A stretch of DNA of 64,000 nucleotides, taken from contig OX638134.1 in NCBI GenBank assembly GCA_951804985.1, positions 77,541,679-77,605,678 on the forward strand, given 5' to 3'. Positions 47,125-59,345 of the stretch are shown here, piece after piece (position 1 is the first letter of the stretch; the number at the start of each line of letters is the position of its first letter). The notes under the pieces are model-generated. The model saw nothing but the letters and a program-made list of their open reading frames with translations. It did no database searches and was not told where the DNA came from. Position numbers and translations under genes: made by a program. This stretch comes from Dryomyza anilis. Its lineage: Eukaryota > Arthropoda > Insecta > Diptera > Dryomyzidae.

Positions 47125-47945
47125 AATTCTTAAAGAGCAAATGAAATTAGCAAAGAAAGCAAAGCACAAACTCTCACTTGATTTTGCTTTGCTGTCGAGC
47201 ATTAGGAAGTAACCTTTACATTTATTACAGAGAAATACTTCGAAAGAAAGCAAAGCTATTTCTTTTTGTAAAGCAATGCTTTCAGATTTAAAATACTTTA
47301 ACTGCTTGCTTTTGAAGTGCTTCACAATATTTATATATTTCGCTCTTTACGCTTTCGTTACTCCTTCGGAGTCATTCATTATTTTGTTATTGAAGGCTTT
47401 GTCGGCTAAGAATTTCTTGGTGGCGAGCATCATTCTCATCATCAAAAAGCCGAAGTATTTGAATCGAACTGAAGCAACACTTGTATTTATTAGAGAGAAA
47501 TACTTTGAGAGAAATTAAAAAATGATTTTATAGAGCAATGCTTTATGAATTCAAAAACTTGATATTGAATTGCTTCACAATATTATTCATCATTTTGATC
47601 TTGAATGCTTTGTTCTTGTTGTCGTCGGCTATGAATTTCTTGATGCGGAGAATCATTTCGACACCATTAAGCAGAAGTATTTGAATCGAAAGGAAGCTAC
47701 ATTTGTATTTATTATAGAGTAGTACTTCGAAAGAAAGCAAAGCCTTTTGTTTTTGTCGAGCAATGCTTTAAAATTTGAAGTACTTATGCTCCTTGCTTTT
47801 AAAATGCACTTTACTTAAATGCTTTCGTTAATCTTTTGGGTGTCATTCATCATTTTGTTCTCTAATGCTTTGTTTTTCTTTGTCGTCGATTATGAATTTC
47901 TTGAACATCAAAAAGCTGAATTGCAGCAGCATTTAAAAGAGCAAA
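47125..47945. repeat. Diverged ~240-bp tandem repeats, about 3.5 units
   Basis: Shared blocks are GAAAGCAAAGC, AGCAATGCTTT, TTCATTATTTTGTT, a GTCGGCTAAGAATTTCTTG-type string (47398, 47619 and 47881) and GAAGTATTTGAATCGAA. Frames of 65-80 codons on both strands derive from the repeat. Confidence 0.75.
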
Positions 47946-48019
47946 AGTTTTAGAATTGCCAGAGCAATTTAAACTATGTAACAATATTTGTTGAATTCAA
48001 ACAGTTTTTTGCTTTTATA

Positions 48020-48290
48020 AGTTTTTTTTTTGTTTATTTATTTTTATTTATTTATTTTTATTTTATTTTATTTTATTTTATTTTATTATTATTTTTATTT
48101 TTATTTTTATTTTTATTATATTTTTATTATATTTTTATTTTTATTTTATTTTTATTTTTATTTTTATTTTCATTTATTTTTATTTTATTTTTGTTTTAAT
48201 TTTATTTTATTTTTATTTTATTTTTATTTTTATTTTTATTTTATTTTTATTTTATTTTTATTTTTATTTTTATTTTTATTTTTATTTTTA

Positions 48291-48321
<31 letters not shown>

Positions 48322-48352
48322 TTATTTTATTTTATTTTTATTTTTATTTTTA

Positions 48353-48383
<31 letters not shown>

Positions 48384-49060
48384 TTATTTTTATTTTTATT
48401 TTTATTTTAATTTTAATTTTAATTTTAATTTTAATTTTAATTTTAATTTTAATTTTAATTTTATTTTATTTTAATTTAATTTTAATTTTAATTTTAATTT
48501 TAATTTTAATTTTAATTTTAATTTTAATTTTAATTTTAATTTTAATTTTAATTTTAATTTTAATTTTAATTTTAATTTTAATTTTAATTTTAATTTTAAT
48601 TTTAATTTTAATTTTAATTTTAATTTTAATTTTAATTTTAATTTTAATTTTAATTTTAATTTTAATTTTAATTTTAATTTTAATTTTAATTTTAATTTTA
48701 ATTTTAATTTTAATTTTAATTTTAATTTTAATTTTAATTTTAATTTTAATTTTATTTTATTTTATTCTATTTTATTTTATTTTATTTTATTTTATTTTTA
48801 TTTTATATTTATTTATTTTATTTTTATTTTTATTTTATTTTTATTTTTTTTATTTTATTTTTATTTTTATTATTTTTATTTTTTTTTTATTTTTATTTTT
48901 ATTTTATTTTTTTTTTTATTTAATTTTTTTTTTTATTTTTTTTTTTTATTTTATTTTATTTTATTTTATTTTATTTTTATTTTATTATTCTTTTTATTTT
49001 ATTTTTATTTTACTTTTATTTTTATTTTTATTTCTATTTTATTTTTATTTTATTTTAAAA
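48020..49060 (+). repeat. Compound (ATTTT)n / (AATTTT)n simple repeat
   Basis: The order is (TTTTA)-type pentamers and hexamers (48030-48410), a regular (AATTTT)n block (48410-48750), then irregular TTTTA again to about 49060. The 126-codon Phe/Leu/Tyr frame is an artefact. Confidence 0.97.
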
Positions 49061-50099
49061 TTTTTTGTTTTAAATTATTTTGTTTAAATTAAGTAAATTA
49101 TTTTTTTTTATTTAAAATCAATAATATATAGATTTTAATTGTATAAAATGTTTTCAACCTATTTATAAAAACATTTAAATAAATTATCGCTTCAGCTGGT
49201 CACAAAATAAGTGAATGCATAAATTATGTATAATTAAAACGTATAAAACTGCAATATTTTATATGCAGCATAAAATAATAAATTAATAAATAAATATATA
49301 TAAAAAAAATATATTATACTCAAATAAAAATAATAAAGTACAAAATATATGAAAAAAAAGCTCAAAAAAATTCCCTGTAAAAATATTGCTTCATAAATTA
49401 AAACACAGCTTATATAGAAAAAATATAGAAAAAAATCGAAAAAGAATAATATATTTAATTAACTTCTTCACCTCCTACTATTTAAAATGTTGACTCTATG
49501 CAGCCACCTAAATGCGCTACATTTGTCACTTTTCTTTTCTAAGGTAAATGCACCAGCTACGACACACCGTAAACAAAAGTATGACATCTTTGAATATAAT
49601 GTCAAGAATATTTTTTAAAATTTTCAAATTTTGCAACCATTTTTTCTTATAGCATCGATAGTTTAAGAGCTATGAGTCTGCAAAATTATGACAAAAATTC
49701 CATATTCCATACATCAATATTTGAAATTACATATTGGAACATAACTAAAATATCCTTGCATATGCTCTCAAATCCTTAAAATTGTATGTAGTCATTTACT
49801 AAATACACCTTATGAAGAAAAATATTGCTCTGGTTTATTGGAAAATTGTAGTGAAATAATTTCATTTTCATTAGAAATTTATTTATTTGATTTTAAGTGT
49901 TTCGTATAATAACTTAACATAAATGCTTTATTCAAAGTTTATATTTAAACAAATTTATAACTATAATTTAACAAAAATATAAAAAAATATAAATAGTTTA
50001 TTAATTTATCCACAATTCATCTAATCTTACTAAAATATTCCAATTTAAGAAATATTTTTTAATGTTCATAATTTGGTATCGATTAATTTCAAATCGATA
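49061..50099. other. AT-rich non-coding DNA
   Basis: No gene is recognised in about 1 kb. A short balanced stretch at 49490-49590 carries no recognisable feature. Confidence 0.5.
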
Positions 50100-50995
50100 A
50101 TTTCATATACATCATTTCCACTAACTTATTTCTGATCACTATCGAAGTAGTCATAAATAAAAAATAAATTCATCCCGATATCGGCCCGGGATTTTCAGAA
50201 ATTATATGGCAAAAACTACTATTTTTATTTTTTTGGGAATCTATTCCGAGGACCACAAACAATATCGTTCATTCGGACTAACTTATTTCTGATCACTATC
50301 GATGTGGTCAAAAAAAAAAAAATGAAATCATCACGATATCGGCTCGGGACTTTGAGAAATACCATGACAAAAACTGCAATTTTTATTCTTATTTGTGCAA
50401 TTTGTTTGGGAATCTTTTCCGAGGACCACAAGCAATATCCTTCATTCGCACTAACTTTTTTCTAATCACTATCGATGTAGTCATAAATAAAATATAAATT
50501 CATCCCGATATCGCTTCGGTATTTTGAGAAATTATATGACAAAAACTCCAATTTTTACTTTAATTGCACACATATTTGTTTTTTTTTTTTTTGTAAATTT
50601 ATTTCAACGACTGTAAGTAATATACTTCATTCGGACTAACTTATTTCTAATCACTATAGATGTGGTCAACAACAAAAAATAAATTTATCCTGATATCGGC
50701 ATGGGACTTTGAGAAATATCATGGCAAAAACTGCAATTTTTATTCTAATTTGTGCATTTTTTTTTGTAAATTTATTCCGAGGACTACAAGCGCTATCCTT
50801 CATTCGCACTAACTTTTTTCTAATCAATATAGTAAAAAATGAAAAAAAACATATCATCCGAATATTGGCTCGGGATTTAGAGAAATAACAAGGACTACAA
50901 TCCTTCATTTGCACTAATTTATTTCTGATCAATATAAATGAGGTCAAAAATAAGAAGTCATCCCATATTTGCTCCGGATTTGGAGAAATAATATG
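50100..50995 (+). repeat. ~175-bp tandem repeat, about 5 units
   Basis: The anchor TCATTCGGACTAACTTATTT followed by CTGATCACTATCGATGTGGTC recurs at about 50113, 50269, 50442, 50626, 50799 and 50904. The spacing is 158-184 bp except for the last truncated unit (105 bp). Other shared words are CCGATATCGGCTCGGGA, TTGAGAAAT and GACAAAAACTGCAATTTTTA. Minus-strand frames of 68-93 codons are repeat-derived. Confidence 0.92.
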
Positions 50996-51004
50996 TCAAA
51001 TATG

Positions 51005-51235
51005 AAATCCATTTAGTTTAGCAGTGTCTCGATGAATTACAAAGTGTCGGCAATTAGGCGCATATAACATTTGTACTGCACGTAATTCCAACGTAGGTGT
51101 CACAGTTAGGACTATATAAATTTCTTAAATTCAGTAGTATCTCCTTAAAATAAGCAAATTACAAAGTGTCGGAAATTAGGTGCATGACAATTTGGGCTGC
51201 ACGTAATTCCGGCATAGGTGTCAAATTTAATTTAG
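51005..51235 (+). repeat. ~115-bp direct repeat, two units
   Basis: AATTACAAAGTGTCGG, ATTAGG and CTGCACGTAATTCC followed by TAGGTGTCA occur in the same order near 51036-51100 and 51168-51220. The pair directly follows the ~175-bp repeats. Confidence 0.75.
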
Positions 51236-52150
51236 AATTTTTACTTGTTATATTTGAATCCAAAATATAACTTTTTTTGGGTGTCATTTAACTCGGTTCA
51301 TTTACGCTACTCTCTTTTATCAATATCTTTATTGTCATCTCTTGATTAATGTCGAACAAAAAACTCATTTAATAATGTGTTAAAATTCGCTCGTGTGCTG
51401 TAAAAATTTATCGATAAATATGCTGTTAACCAGCAACAACAATGACAATTATTAATACCTACGGCAGCAGCAGCAAAAGGAGCAGCAGCAGAGACAACAA
51501 AGCAACATTATTAGTAGCAGCAACACCAACATTAATAATACAACAATAATAAAAGCAACAAAAAACTTGGGAACAACAACATATGTATATAGGGAGCAAC
51601 AACAATACTAATTATAGCAAATAATAAAAGAATAAAAATTTCCAAAATTCGCCCCAACCTGCAGCATATACTGCAACATATACTGTCAACAGCAGGAAGG
51701 ATGGAAGGTAGGCTATATAAAGCAACAAAAATATTAATTTTTACAACAACAGCTTTATTGCTAACAACAACGACATTAAAAGCAGCAACAACCAATGTGT
51801 ACCAACAACAGCAACATTCAAAATCAACAATAATAATAATAATAATCGTTGTAGTGTTGGCAACAACAGTCACAGCAGTCGAAATGCCATTCTGGCCAAA
51901 TTGTCAGTGGCAGCAACAGCAACAACAACAAAAAGCAGCAACAGCAACGCCATTCCGTTCACACACAACGTATTTAGCAACATTGTAGGCAACAACATAA
52001 CCAATTACAACAACAACAAAAACAGCAACAACTATAATAAAAACCACCAACAAAAGACTCAGCAACATATGCGTACATATTAGAGATGCTAGTTGTATTA
52101 TGCCGAAGTTGATGCGGAATTTATTCCGGAAAAATAAAAAATTAACTCAA
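51236..52150. other. CAA/CAG-rich low-complexity DNA
   Basis: From 51430 to 52080 the plus strand is rich in CAACAA and CAGCAG. All frames give Gln-, Thr-, Asn- or (reverse) Leu/Val-rich peptides without domains. Fly untranslated exons and enhancers often look like this, but nothing ties it to a gene here. Confidence 0.5.
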
Positions 52151-53945
52151 TAAAAATTAATGATTTCATTTTTTCACTAAAAATTCAATTTTTTACTAAA
52201 AATTAAATAAATAAATCAAATTTTTTACTAAATTAAATTTTCACTAAAGATTTAATTTTCTTAAATTTTTTACTAAAATTTTAATTTTTCACTTTAAAAA
52301 TTAAAGATTAAATTTTTAACTAAAAATTCGTTTTTTAACTAAAAATTAAATTTTTAACTAAAAATTCAATTTTTAACTAAAAATTCAATTATTAACTAAA
52401 AATTCAATTATTAACTAAAAATTCAATTTTTCACTAAAAATTCAATTATTAACTAAAAATTCAATTTTTAACTAAAAATTCAATTTTTAACTAACAATTC
52501 AATTTTTAACTAAATATTCAATTTTTAACTAAAAATTCAATTTTTAACTAAAAATTCAATTTTAACTAAAAATTCATTTTTTAACTTAAAAAACAAATTT
52601 TAACTAAAAATTAATTTTTTCACAAAAAAAAAAATATTTTTCACTAAAAATTTTATTTGTAACTTTAAATTTAAGATTTCACTAAAAATTCAATTTTTAA
52701 CTAAAAATTCAATTTTTAACTAAAAATTCAATTTTTAACTAAAAATTCAATTTTTAACTAAAAATTCAATTTTTAACTAAAAATTCAATTTTTAACTAAC
52801 AATTCAATTTTTAACTAAAAATTCAATTTTTAACTAAAAATTCAATTTTTAACTAAAAATTCAATTTTGAACTAAAAATTCAATTTTTAACTAAAAATTC
52901 AATTTTTAATTAAAAATTTAATTTCTTTCTTTTTTTAACTAAAAATTCAATTTTTACCTAAAAATTCAATTTATAACTAAAAATTCAATTTTTAACTAAA
53001 AATTAAATTTTTAACTAACAATTCAGTTTTTAACTAAAATTTAAATTTTTTCACTAAAAATTCAATTTTTAACTAAAAATTCAATTTTTAACTAAAAATT
53101 CAATTTTTAACTAAAAATTCAATTTTTAACTAAAAATTCAATTTTTAACTAAAAATTCAGTTTTTAACTAAAAATTCAATTTTGAACTAAAAATTCAATT
53201 TTTAACTAAAAATTCAATTTTTAACTAAAAATTCAATTTTTAACTAAAAATTAAATTTTTAACTAAAAATTCAATTTTTAACTTAAAATTCAATTTTTAA
53301 CTAAAAATTCAATTTTTAACTAAAAATTCAATTTTTAACTAAAAATTCAATTTTTAACTAAAAATTCAATTTTTAACTAAAAATTCAATTTTTAACTAAA
53401 AATTAAATTTTAACTAAACATTCAGTTTTTAACTAAAAATTAAATTTTTCACTAAAAAAAAAATTGTTCACTAAAAATTAAATTTTTAATTAAAAAATCA
53501 GTTTTTAATTAAAAACAATTTTTAGTTAAAAATTAAATTTTTCAGAAAAAATTTTGTTTTTCACTAAAAATTTTATTTGTTACATAAAATTTAAGTTTTC
53601 ACTAAAATCTCAAATTTTCACTAAAAATTCAAATATTCACTAAATATTTAAAATTTCACTAAAAATTCAAATTTTCACTCAAAATTCAAATTTTCACTAA
53701 AAATTCAAATTTTCACTAAAAATTCAAATTTTCACTAAAAATTCAAATTTTCACTAAAAATTCAAATTTTCACTAAAAATTCAAATTATCACTAAAAATT
53801 CAAATAATTTTTTTTTTTCACTTAAAATTCAAATTTTCACTAAAAATTAAATTTTTCAATAAAAATTCAATTTTCACTAAAAATTTTATTGCATATTAAA
53901 TTTTTTACTCTAAATTAAATTTTGAACTTAAATTTAAACTAAAAA
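52151..53945 (-). repeat. 19-bp hairpin minisatellite, array 6 (reverse; AACT variant then CACT units)
   Basis: The main body (52320-53450) has units TTTTTAACTAAAAATTCAA, so on the reverse strand the loop is AGTT instead of AGTG. The right part (53590-53880) switches to TTTTCACTAAAAATTCAAA units. The boundary at 53450-53590 is degenerate. The two subtypes lie side by side in one array. Confidence 0.95.
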
Positions 53946-55027
53946 GTCATTAAAAAATCATTTAAAGATTTAAAAAATATAATTTTTCAACAAAAACACC
54001 CAAAATTGATTTATAAACTGTCATCTCTAGTTGATCCGCAGCTACAGATAAAATTGTGTTACGTTCAGATACAGAGATACGCGATAAAAATAAAACAAAC
54101 AAAAATATGTTGGCGACGACGCTACGCAGCTCATTGCGCTGCGCCACTCGTTACTCGTTGCACGTCGCGCCTCCTTCGAACGCACTCGCTGCATAATAAC
54201 CTCTGCACTGGCAGTCGTTGCTCTGCCGTACAACAAAAACAGTAACAATAACAAATTGGCAATAATCGCAGAAAAACACCCGCCATTGCCTGATGCTGCT
54301 GCTTTTGTAGACCAACAACAACACTGACAACAACATAAGCAGCAACAACAACATAAACAGCGAAAATTGTTCGTCATGCTCGCATTTTTATTATTATTAA
54401 ATAAAATGAGCGCATACAAAAGGCTAATACAGTGAGAGAGTTAATGGGGTGAGAGAGTGTGTGGCATTTTGTAAGTGTTGCCGTGACGCAATTTTGCGCC
54501 TGAGTTGCCATTGCCAATTGTTTAATGCATGGCATTTATTAAATATGCTTACAAATTTTTCATTCAATTACATTTGGCCTGAGAGCGTGAGGAAAAGAGA
54601 GCGCAAGAGATAACATGTTATTGATTCGCTCAGTTTTAATATGGCTCAGTGTTGCCGTTGCTGTTGTTAAAAGACAGCGTTGCATTTTGTGCTCTTTCAA
54701 AATTTAATTTTTATATATTTATGGGACATAGAAAATATTGCAAAAATAATCTTATTCTGAACAAAAGCACATACAAATTTATTCAATAAAAATTCTCTAA
54801 CAACTTAATTCAGAAATTTTAGGCATATTACTATTATTAATTTTGTCATAGATTTTAGTTTAATAATAAATAATAAATAAATTTAAACATAAAACAAAAA
54901 AACTCTTCTGATACAAAATTTATGGGCGACACAAGGCAGATTTTTAATAGAAAAACTGTCGATTCCAAAATATTCCAGGAATTTGCGATAATAATTCCAC
55001 AAAAACTTCCTGAAATATATCATCATG
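53946..55027. other. GC-richer island, possible regulatory DNA or untranslated exon
   Basis: At 54040-54680 the GC content rises, with GCTACGCAGCTCATTGCGC, CTCGTTACTCGTTGCACGTC and GAGAGAG words and CAACAACA tracts. Open frames on both strands are low complexity. It is not assigned to a gene. Confidence 0.35.
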
Positions 55028-55109
55028 CCTTCGAAGAAAATATTTGCCTTTAAATTGAGCTAGGGTGTCCTTCGAAGAAAATATTTGCCTTTAAATTGAG
55101 CTAGGGTGT
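55028..55109 (+). repeat. Perfect 41-bp tandem duplication
   Basis: The 41-bp unit, beginning CCTTCGAAGAAAATATTTGC and ending GAGCTAGGGTGT, occurs twice in direct succession without a mismatch (55028-55068 and 55069-55109). Confidence 0.97.
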
Positions 55110-55641
55110 CCAAACAGTTTAATTCCACACACATACCATTTTTAAAATAAAGCCTAAAAATTACGAATACTAGGGCTAACTTTAATGTTGAATAAAGTCC
55201 AAAAATATTTTATAATAATAATTGTGATGAAGTCAAACTTATAGCAATTATTGGTTAAAATTGTGTTGCTTATACCGAAAATGGCATCAGTTTTGTAAAA
55301 TTGTCTCTAGTTTTTGAGATATAGTCCGTTTTTACTTTCTCATAGTTTTGCTTTTGTTTTATTTTTAATATTTTAACCAATGGTAAGAATAAAATTATAT
55401 TTTTCAGATATTCTTGTAGAAAAATTTGATTTATGCAATACAAATTTGGTTTGCGAGATATACGAAAAATATAATCGAAACTTTACATAAAATTACACAT
55501 TTGTTAAAGAAAGAATTATTATTGGTAAAAATAATTAAAAATGATATTTATGCATTTTTGGGAAAAAAATATTTTATGGTTTTAAAATTTTTCCATTCAA
55601 AATCAACTTTTTGATTTTTTTATTCAATTATTTATTATTTT
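55110..55641. other. AT-rich non-coding DNA
   Basis: No gene is recognised. The 62-codon frame at 55426-55614 has no domain. Confidence 0.45.
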
Positions 55642-56694
55642 CCAGCAGGAAATGGCCTCATGGACGACAAGGCCATCAATGATGAAGCGAGTATACTAGA
55701 AAATTTGTCATTGTTGAATATGTCTAAGTATAACGATTTCATAAATGACATTGCATTAAAGACGTCATACATCATATGTCATATATACATATATGAATGA
55801 CATTGTTAAAATCTGTCATTGATGAAATGTTATTGATGACGTCATTGATGAAAATTATCATTCACGTCACATGCCCCCAAACGTATGCAGCATTTACATT
55901 CTGAAATGCAATGTGAAATGTATACAACATATGTCTAGGGGCAGCGTTTACGCGTAAAACTGAAAATTTGCGTATGGTGTCACTCTGCCATATAATTCAT
56001 AAGCACAAATTGAGGGACTAATTAGTATAAAAGCAAGATAATAAGCAGTATTAATTATGATAGAAAAACAATAAAATTGAATTAAAAAATAAATAAAATA
56101 ATAAAAAAAATATGTATGACAATTATTTGTGACTTCATTGATGTATGACGTACATGACTTCGTTAATGCTATATCACGCAGGAATCAGTGGACATTTGTA
56201 TGAAAATGTCATCAATGCATTGCAGGCCGAAAATGCTATCAGTCATTGATGTTTCTGACCTGACATAGGGCAATCGTTGAGGAATCATTGGGGACATTTC
56301 CTGCTAGGTAGTATTGTTGATAGATGATGGCCGTTAGTAAAGTACGTTATTGACAAGTACACATACTATTCCACCCGACAACAGAAAAAAAACAATAAAA
56401 TTGAAATAATAAATAAAATAAGTTCATTAAAAAAATATATAAATTAAAAAATAAATAAAATAAAAAAAATATTTTTTTTTACAAAAAAGAAAAAAATAAG
56501 CATGACATTTATTTGTGACTTCATTGTTGAATGACGTGCATGACATCGTTAATACTACATCAAGCAGAAATCAGTGGACATTTGTATGAAAAAGTCATCA
56601 ATGCTTTGCAGGACGAAAATGCTATCGGTCATCGATGTTTCTGACCTGACATAGGGGAATCATTGAGCAATCATTGGTGACATTTCCTGCCTGG
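55642..56694. mobile_element. Element with CCAGCAGGAAATG inverted ends and duplicated right part
   Basis: The left end CCAGCAGGAAATG (55642-55654) is inverted at 56295-56308 (CATTTCCTGCTAGG) and again at 56681-56694 (CATTTCCTGCCTGG). The ~200 bp before the two right ends are direct copies, sharing TTTGTGACTTCATTG, CAGTGGACATTTGTATGAAA and TTTCTGACCTGACATAGGG. Words such as TCATTGATGA recur inside. No transposase is seen. A left-end frame starting after TTTTCCAGCAG could mimic an exon, but the inverted copies favour a transposon. Confidence 0.65.
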
Positions 56695-57989
56695 TTATAA
56701 ATGACATATTAACTTTTTCTTAGAATCTTCGTCGTTGACTCGATTTTTTGTTGACAAACTTTTTATTTAAATATTTTTTTTTACTAAATATTTGTCCAAC
56801 TTTGTAAATCGCTTAAACTAGCTTATCGTATTTCTGATAATATTTATTAAATAACTTTAAACATGGTTTTCAAAATTATAAATCAATTAATAGTTTTGTC
56901 AATGTTTTTTTTTCTTGCGAATATTCTTAAAACTATTTGGAAATTAAAAACGAAAATATTATAGAGATTTTTTTGGCGGTATTAAATATAATAAATAAAA
57001 ACCCTGATATTTTTAACTTTATCAATATGTTTTTTAAAAATCCATCAATTTTTAATTTGCATACACTATTTATCACAAACTAAAAATTAACACAGTTTAA
57101 CACTTAAATATTCACAAATGCAACCCTGTCAAAAATGCTTCTCTTCTTCGGCTACACGGCAACCCTTCGCAAATAAAACTCTCACACTCAATTTAAATTT
57201 GATAACAACAAAATATTCTAGTCAAATGCGAAAATTAAATCAGCAAATGGGGTCGACAATGTGTGTGGCAAAAACGTGTTGACTGCTTTGCTCTCGCAGT
57301 GGAGCCGCGCACGTGTATGCAGCACAAAATGAGCGCGGGAGAGCAAAAGCCATAATTGTCACTGACTAAATGGTTAGCTGGACAGACAAAGACGAAGCAG
57401 AGATCAGTCGTGCAGCGAAACATATTAAATGAGGCATCAAAGCAAAAACAATTATAACGTGTATTTAGTTTAGAGTGGGAGAGCAGAGAGTTAGTATGAG
57501 TCAAAAGAGCGATAATACAGCTAAAAGCAGTCGTTGACTGCGCTGCATGCAACATGTTCGAGGTTCGACTATAAAATCAGCTGTTTGCAAACATGGCCAA
57601 CTTGTGGGGTTTAGTGGACGAGTTGCTTGGTTCGTTGGTTGGGCGGTCAGTCAGCGAAATTGGGGACATTTGGCTGTTGCACTAAATGATGATTTCGTTA
57701 CTCTTGTTATTGTTGTTGCTGCTGTTTTGTGGGTTGCTTTGATTGTTAAACAATTTAATGAATACCACAAGAGAGCACAGCGCGATGGCGTGCATGTGAG
57801 TGAGATACAGTGCAAGTGTGGGGAAGGAAGCCAACGAGCAGCGCACCAAACAACGAGTAGGACCCATGAGAAACGAATTGTTAGCGGGCGGTGCAAACGA
57901 AAGTACACAACGAGCAGCAGTGGGTGTCAGAGTAAATGGCGACGAGTGCACCAGGTAGAAGGGTTGCCATTTATTTCATTATTTTTAAT
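56695..57989. other. AT-rich DNA then a GC-richer island
   Basis: The stretch 56700-57110 is AT-rich. From 57120 to 57970 GC rises and open frames appear on both strands; one is listed separately (57547-57999). This may be a promoter or 5' exon region, but no splice-supported gene can be built. Confidence 0.4.
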
Positions 57990-57999
57990 TAAATTTTGA
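57547..57999 (+). CDS. Uncertain 150-aa frame with one membrane-like segment
   Basis: The frame starts with ATG and lies in a GC-richer island. Residues about 51-67 (VTLVIVVAAVLWVALIV) are hydrophobic enough for one membrane segment, followed by a polar, basic, Cys-containing tail. A CAG|GTAGAA donor near 57954 could end an exon. However, the hydrophobic run comes from GTTGTTGCTGCTGTT, the reverse complement of the CAA/CAG tracts common in this window, and two frames are open on the other strand. I do not recognise a family. Confidence 0.2.
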   Translation: MQHVRGSTIKSAVCKHGQLVGFSGRVAWFVGWAVSQRNWGHLAVALNDDFVTLVIVVAAVLWVALIVKQFNEYHKRAQRDGVHVSEIQCKCGEGSQRAAHQTTSRTHEKRIVSGRCKRKYTTSSSGCQSKWRRVHQVEGLPFISLFLIKF

Positions 58000-59345
58000 A
58001 TTTTTAATGAAAAATTAAATTTTTAGAGAAAATTGATTTTTAATAAAAATTTTATTTTTAGTGAAAATTTTAGTTAAAAATTCAACTTTTAGTTAAAAAT
58101 TGAATTTTTAGTAAACATTTTACTGAAATATTAGGGAAAATTTGATTTTAAGTGGAAAATTTAAAATTGATATTTTTTTTTAGTTAAAATTTGAATTTTT
58201 AATAAAAACTTGAATTTTAGTGAAAATTGGATTTTTTGTGAAAAATTGAATTTTTTATGAAAAATTTAATTTTTAATAAAAACTTGAATTTTTAGTGAAA
58301 AATTGAATTTTTAGTGAATAATTGAATTTTTAGTCCAAAAATTAATTTTTTAGGAAAAATTGATTTTAAGTGGAAATTATAATTGTGGAATTTATAATTG
58401 ATTTTTTTTTAGTTATAATTTGAATTTTTAATAAAAACTTGATTTTTTAGTAAATATGGAATTTTTAGTGAAAATTTAATTTTAGTGAAAATTTAGTTTT
58501 TAATGAAAATTTAAATTTTTAGGGAACTAAAAAGTGAAAAAAATATTTTTTAGTGAAAAATTGAGTTTTTAGTAAAAATTAAATATTTAGTGAAAAATTT
58601 AATGTATATTAAAAATTGGAATTTTTAGTGAAAATGGAATTTTTTAGTGAAAAATTTAATTTTTTGTGAAAAATTGATTTTTTTTTTAGTGAAAAATTGA
58701 ATTTTTTTTTAGTAAAAATTGAATTTTTTGTGGAAAATTGAATTTATAGTGAAAAATGGAATTTTTAGTGAAAATTGGAATTTTTAGTGAAAATGGAATT
58801 TTTTTTAGTGAAAATGGAATTTTTAGTGAAAATGGAATTTTTAGTGAAAAATTGAATTTTTTGTGAAAAATTTCATTTTTAGGAAAAAAATGAATTTTAA
58901 GTGTTTAATTGAATTGCTTTTTTTTTAGTTAAAATTTGAATTTTTAATAAAAACTTGAATTTTAGTGAAAATTTGAATTTTTAGGTAACAAAAAAGTGAG
59001 AAAAATATATTTTAGTGAAAAAATAACATATTGTGAACAATTCAATTTCTAGTGAAGAATTGAATTTTTAGTGAAAAATTTAATTTTTAATGAGAAAAAT
59101 TGAATTTTTAGTGAAGAATTGAATTTTTAGTGAAAAATTGAAATTTTTGGTGAAAATTTAAATTTTTAGTAAAATATTTAAGTTACAGTGGAAAATTAAA
59201 TTGTGTAAACAAAATGAATATTTTTTTAGTTGAAAATGGATTTTTTATAAATTTATAGTAAAAAATTAAATATCTAGTTGAAAATATTTTTTTTTTGTTG
59301 AGAAAAACGAATTTAGTGAAAATTTCAAAAAAAAAATCAATTTAA
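57990..59345 (+). repeat. 19-bp hairpin minisatellite, array 7 (very degenerate)
   Basis: Units such as GAATTTTTAGTGAAAAATT are frequent, but most differ by substitutions or length changes. Longer blocks repeat: TTTTTTTAGTTAAAATTTGA followed by TTTTTAATAAAAACTTGA occurs near 58176, 58409 and 58921. This indicates higher-order copying of about 230 bp and more. Confidence 0.92.

Noticed and set aside
48030..48410. 126-codon Phe/Leu/Tyr frame
   Set aside because: It is a product of (ATTTT)n simple repeat.
51701..51988. 95-codon Gln/Thr-rich frame
   Set aside because: The CAA/CAG-rich DNA gives open frames on both strands (113 codons opposite), with no domain.
55650..55800. Exon starting after TTTTCCAGCAG with a frame reading NGLMDDKAINDE
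   Set aside because: The CCAGCAGGAAATG sequence recurs in inverted form at 56295 and 56681, so it is better explained as a transposon end. The downstream TCATTGATGA-type words are repetitive.
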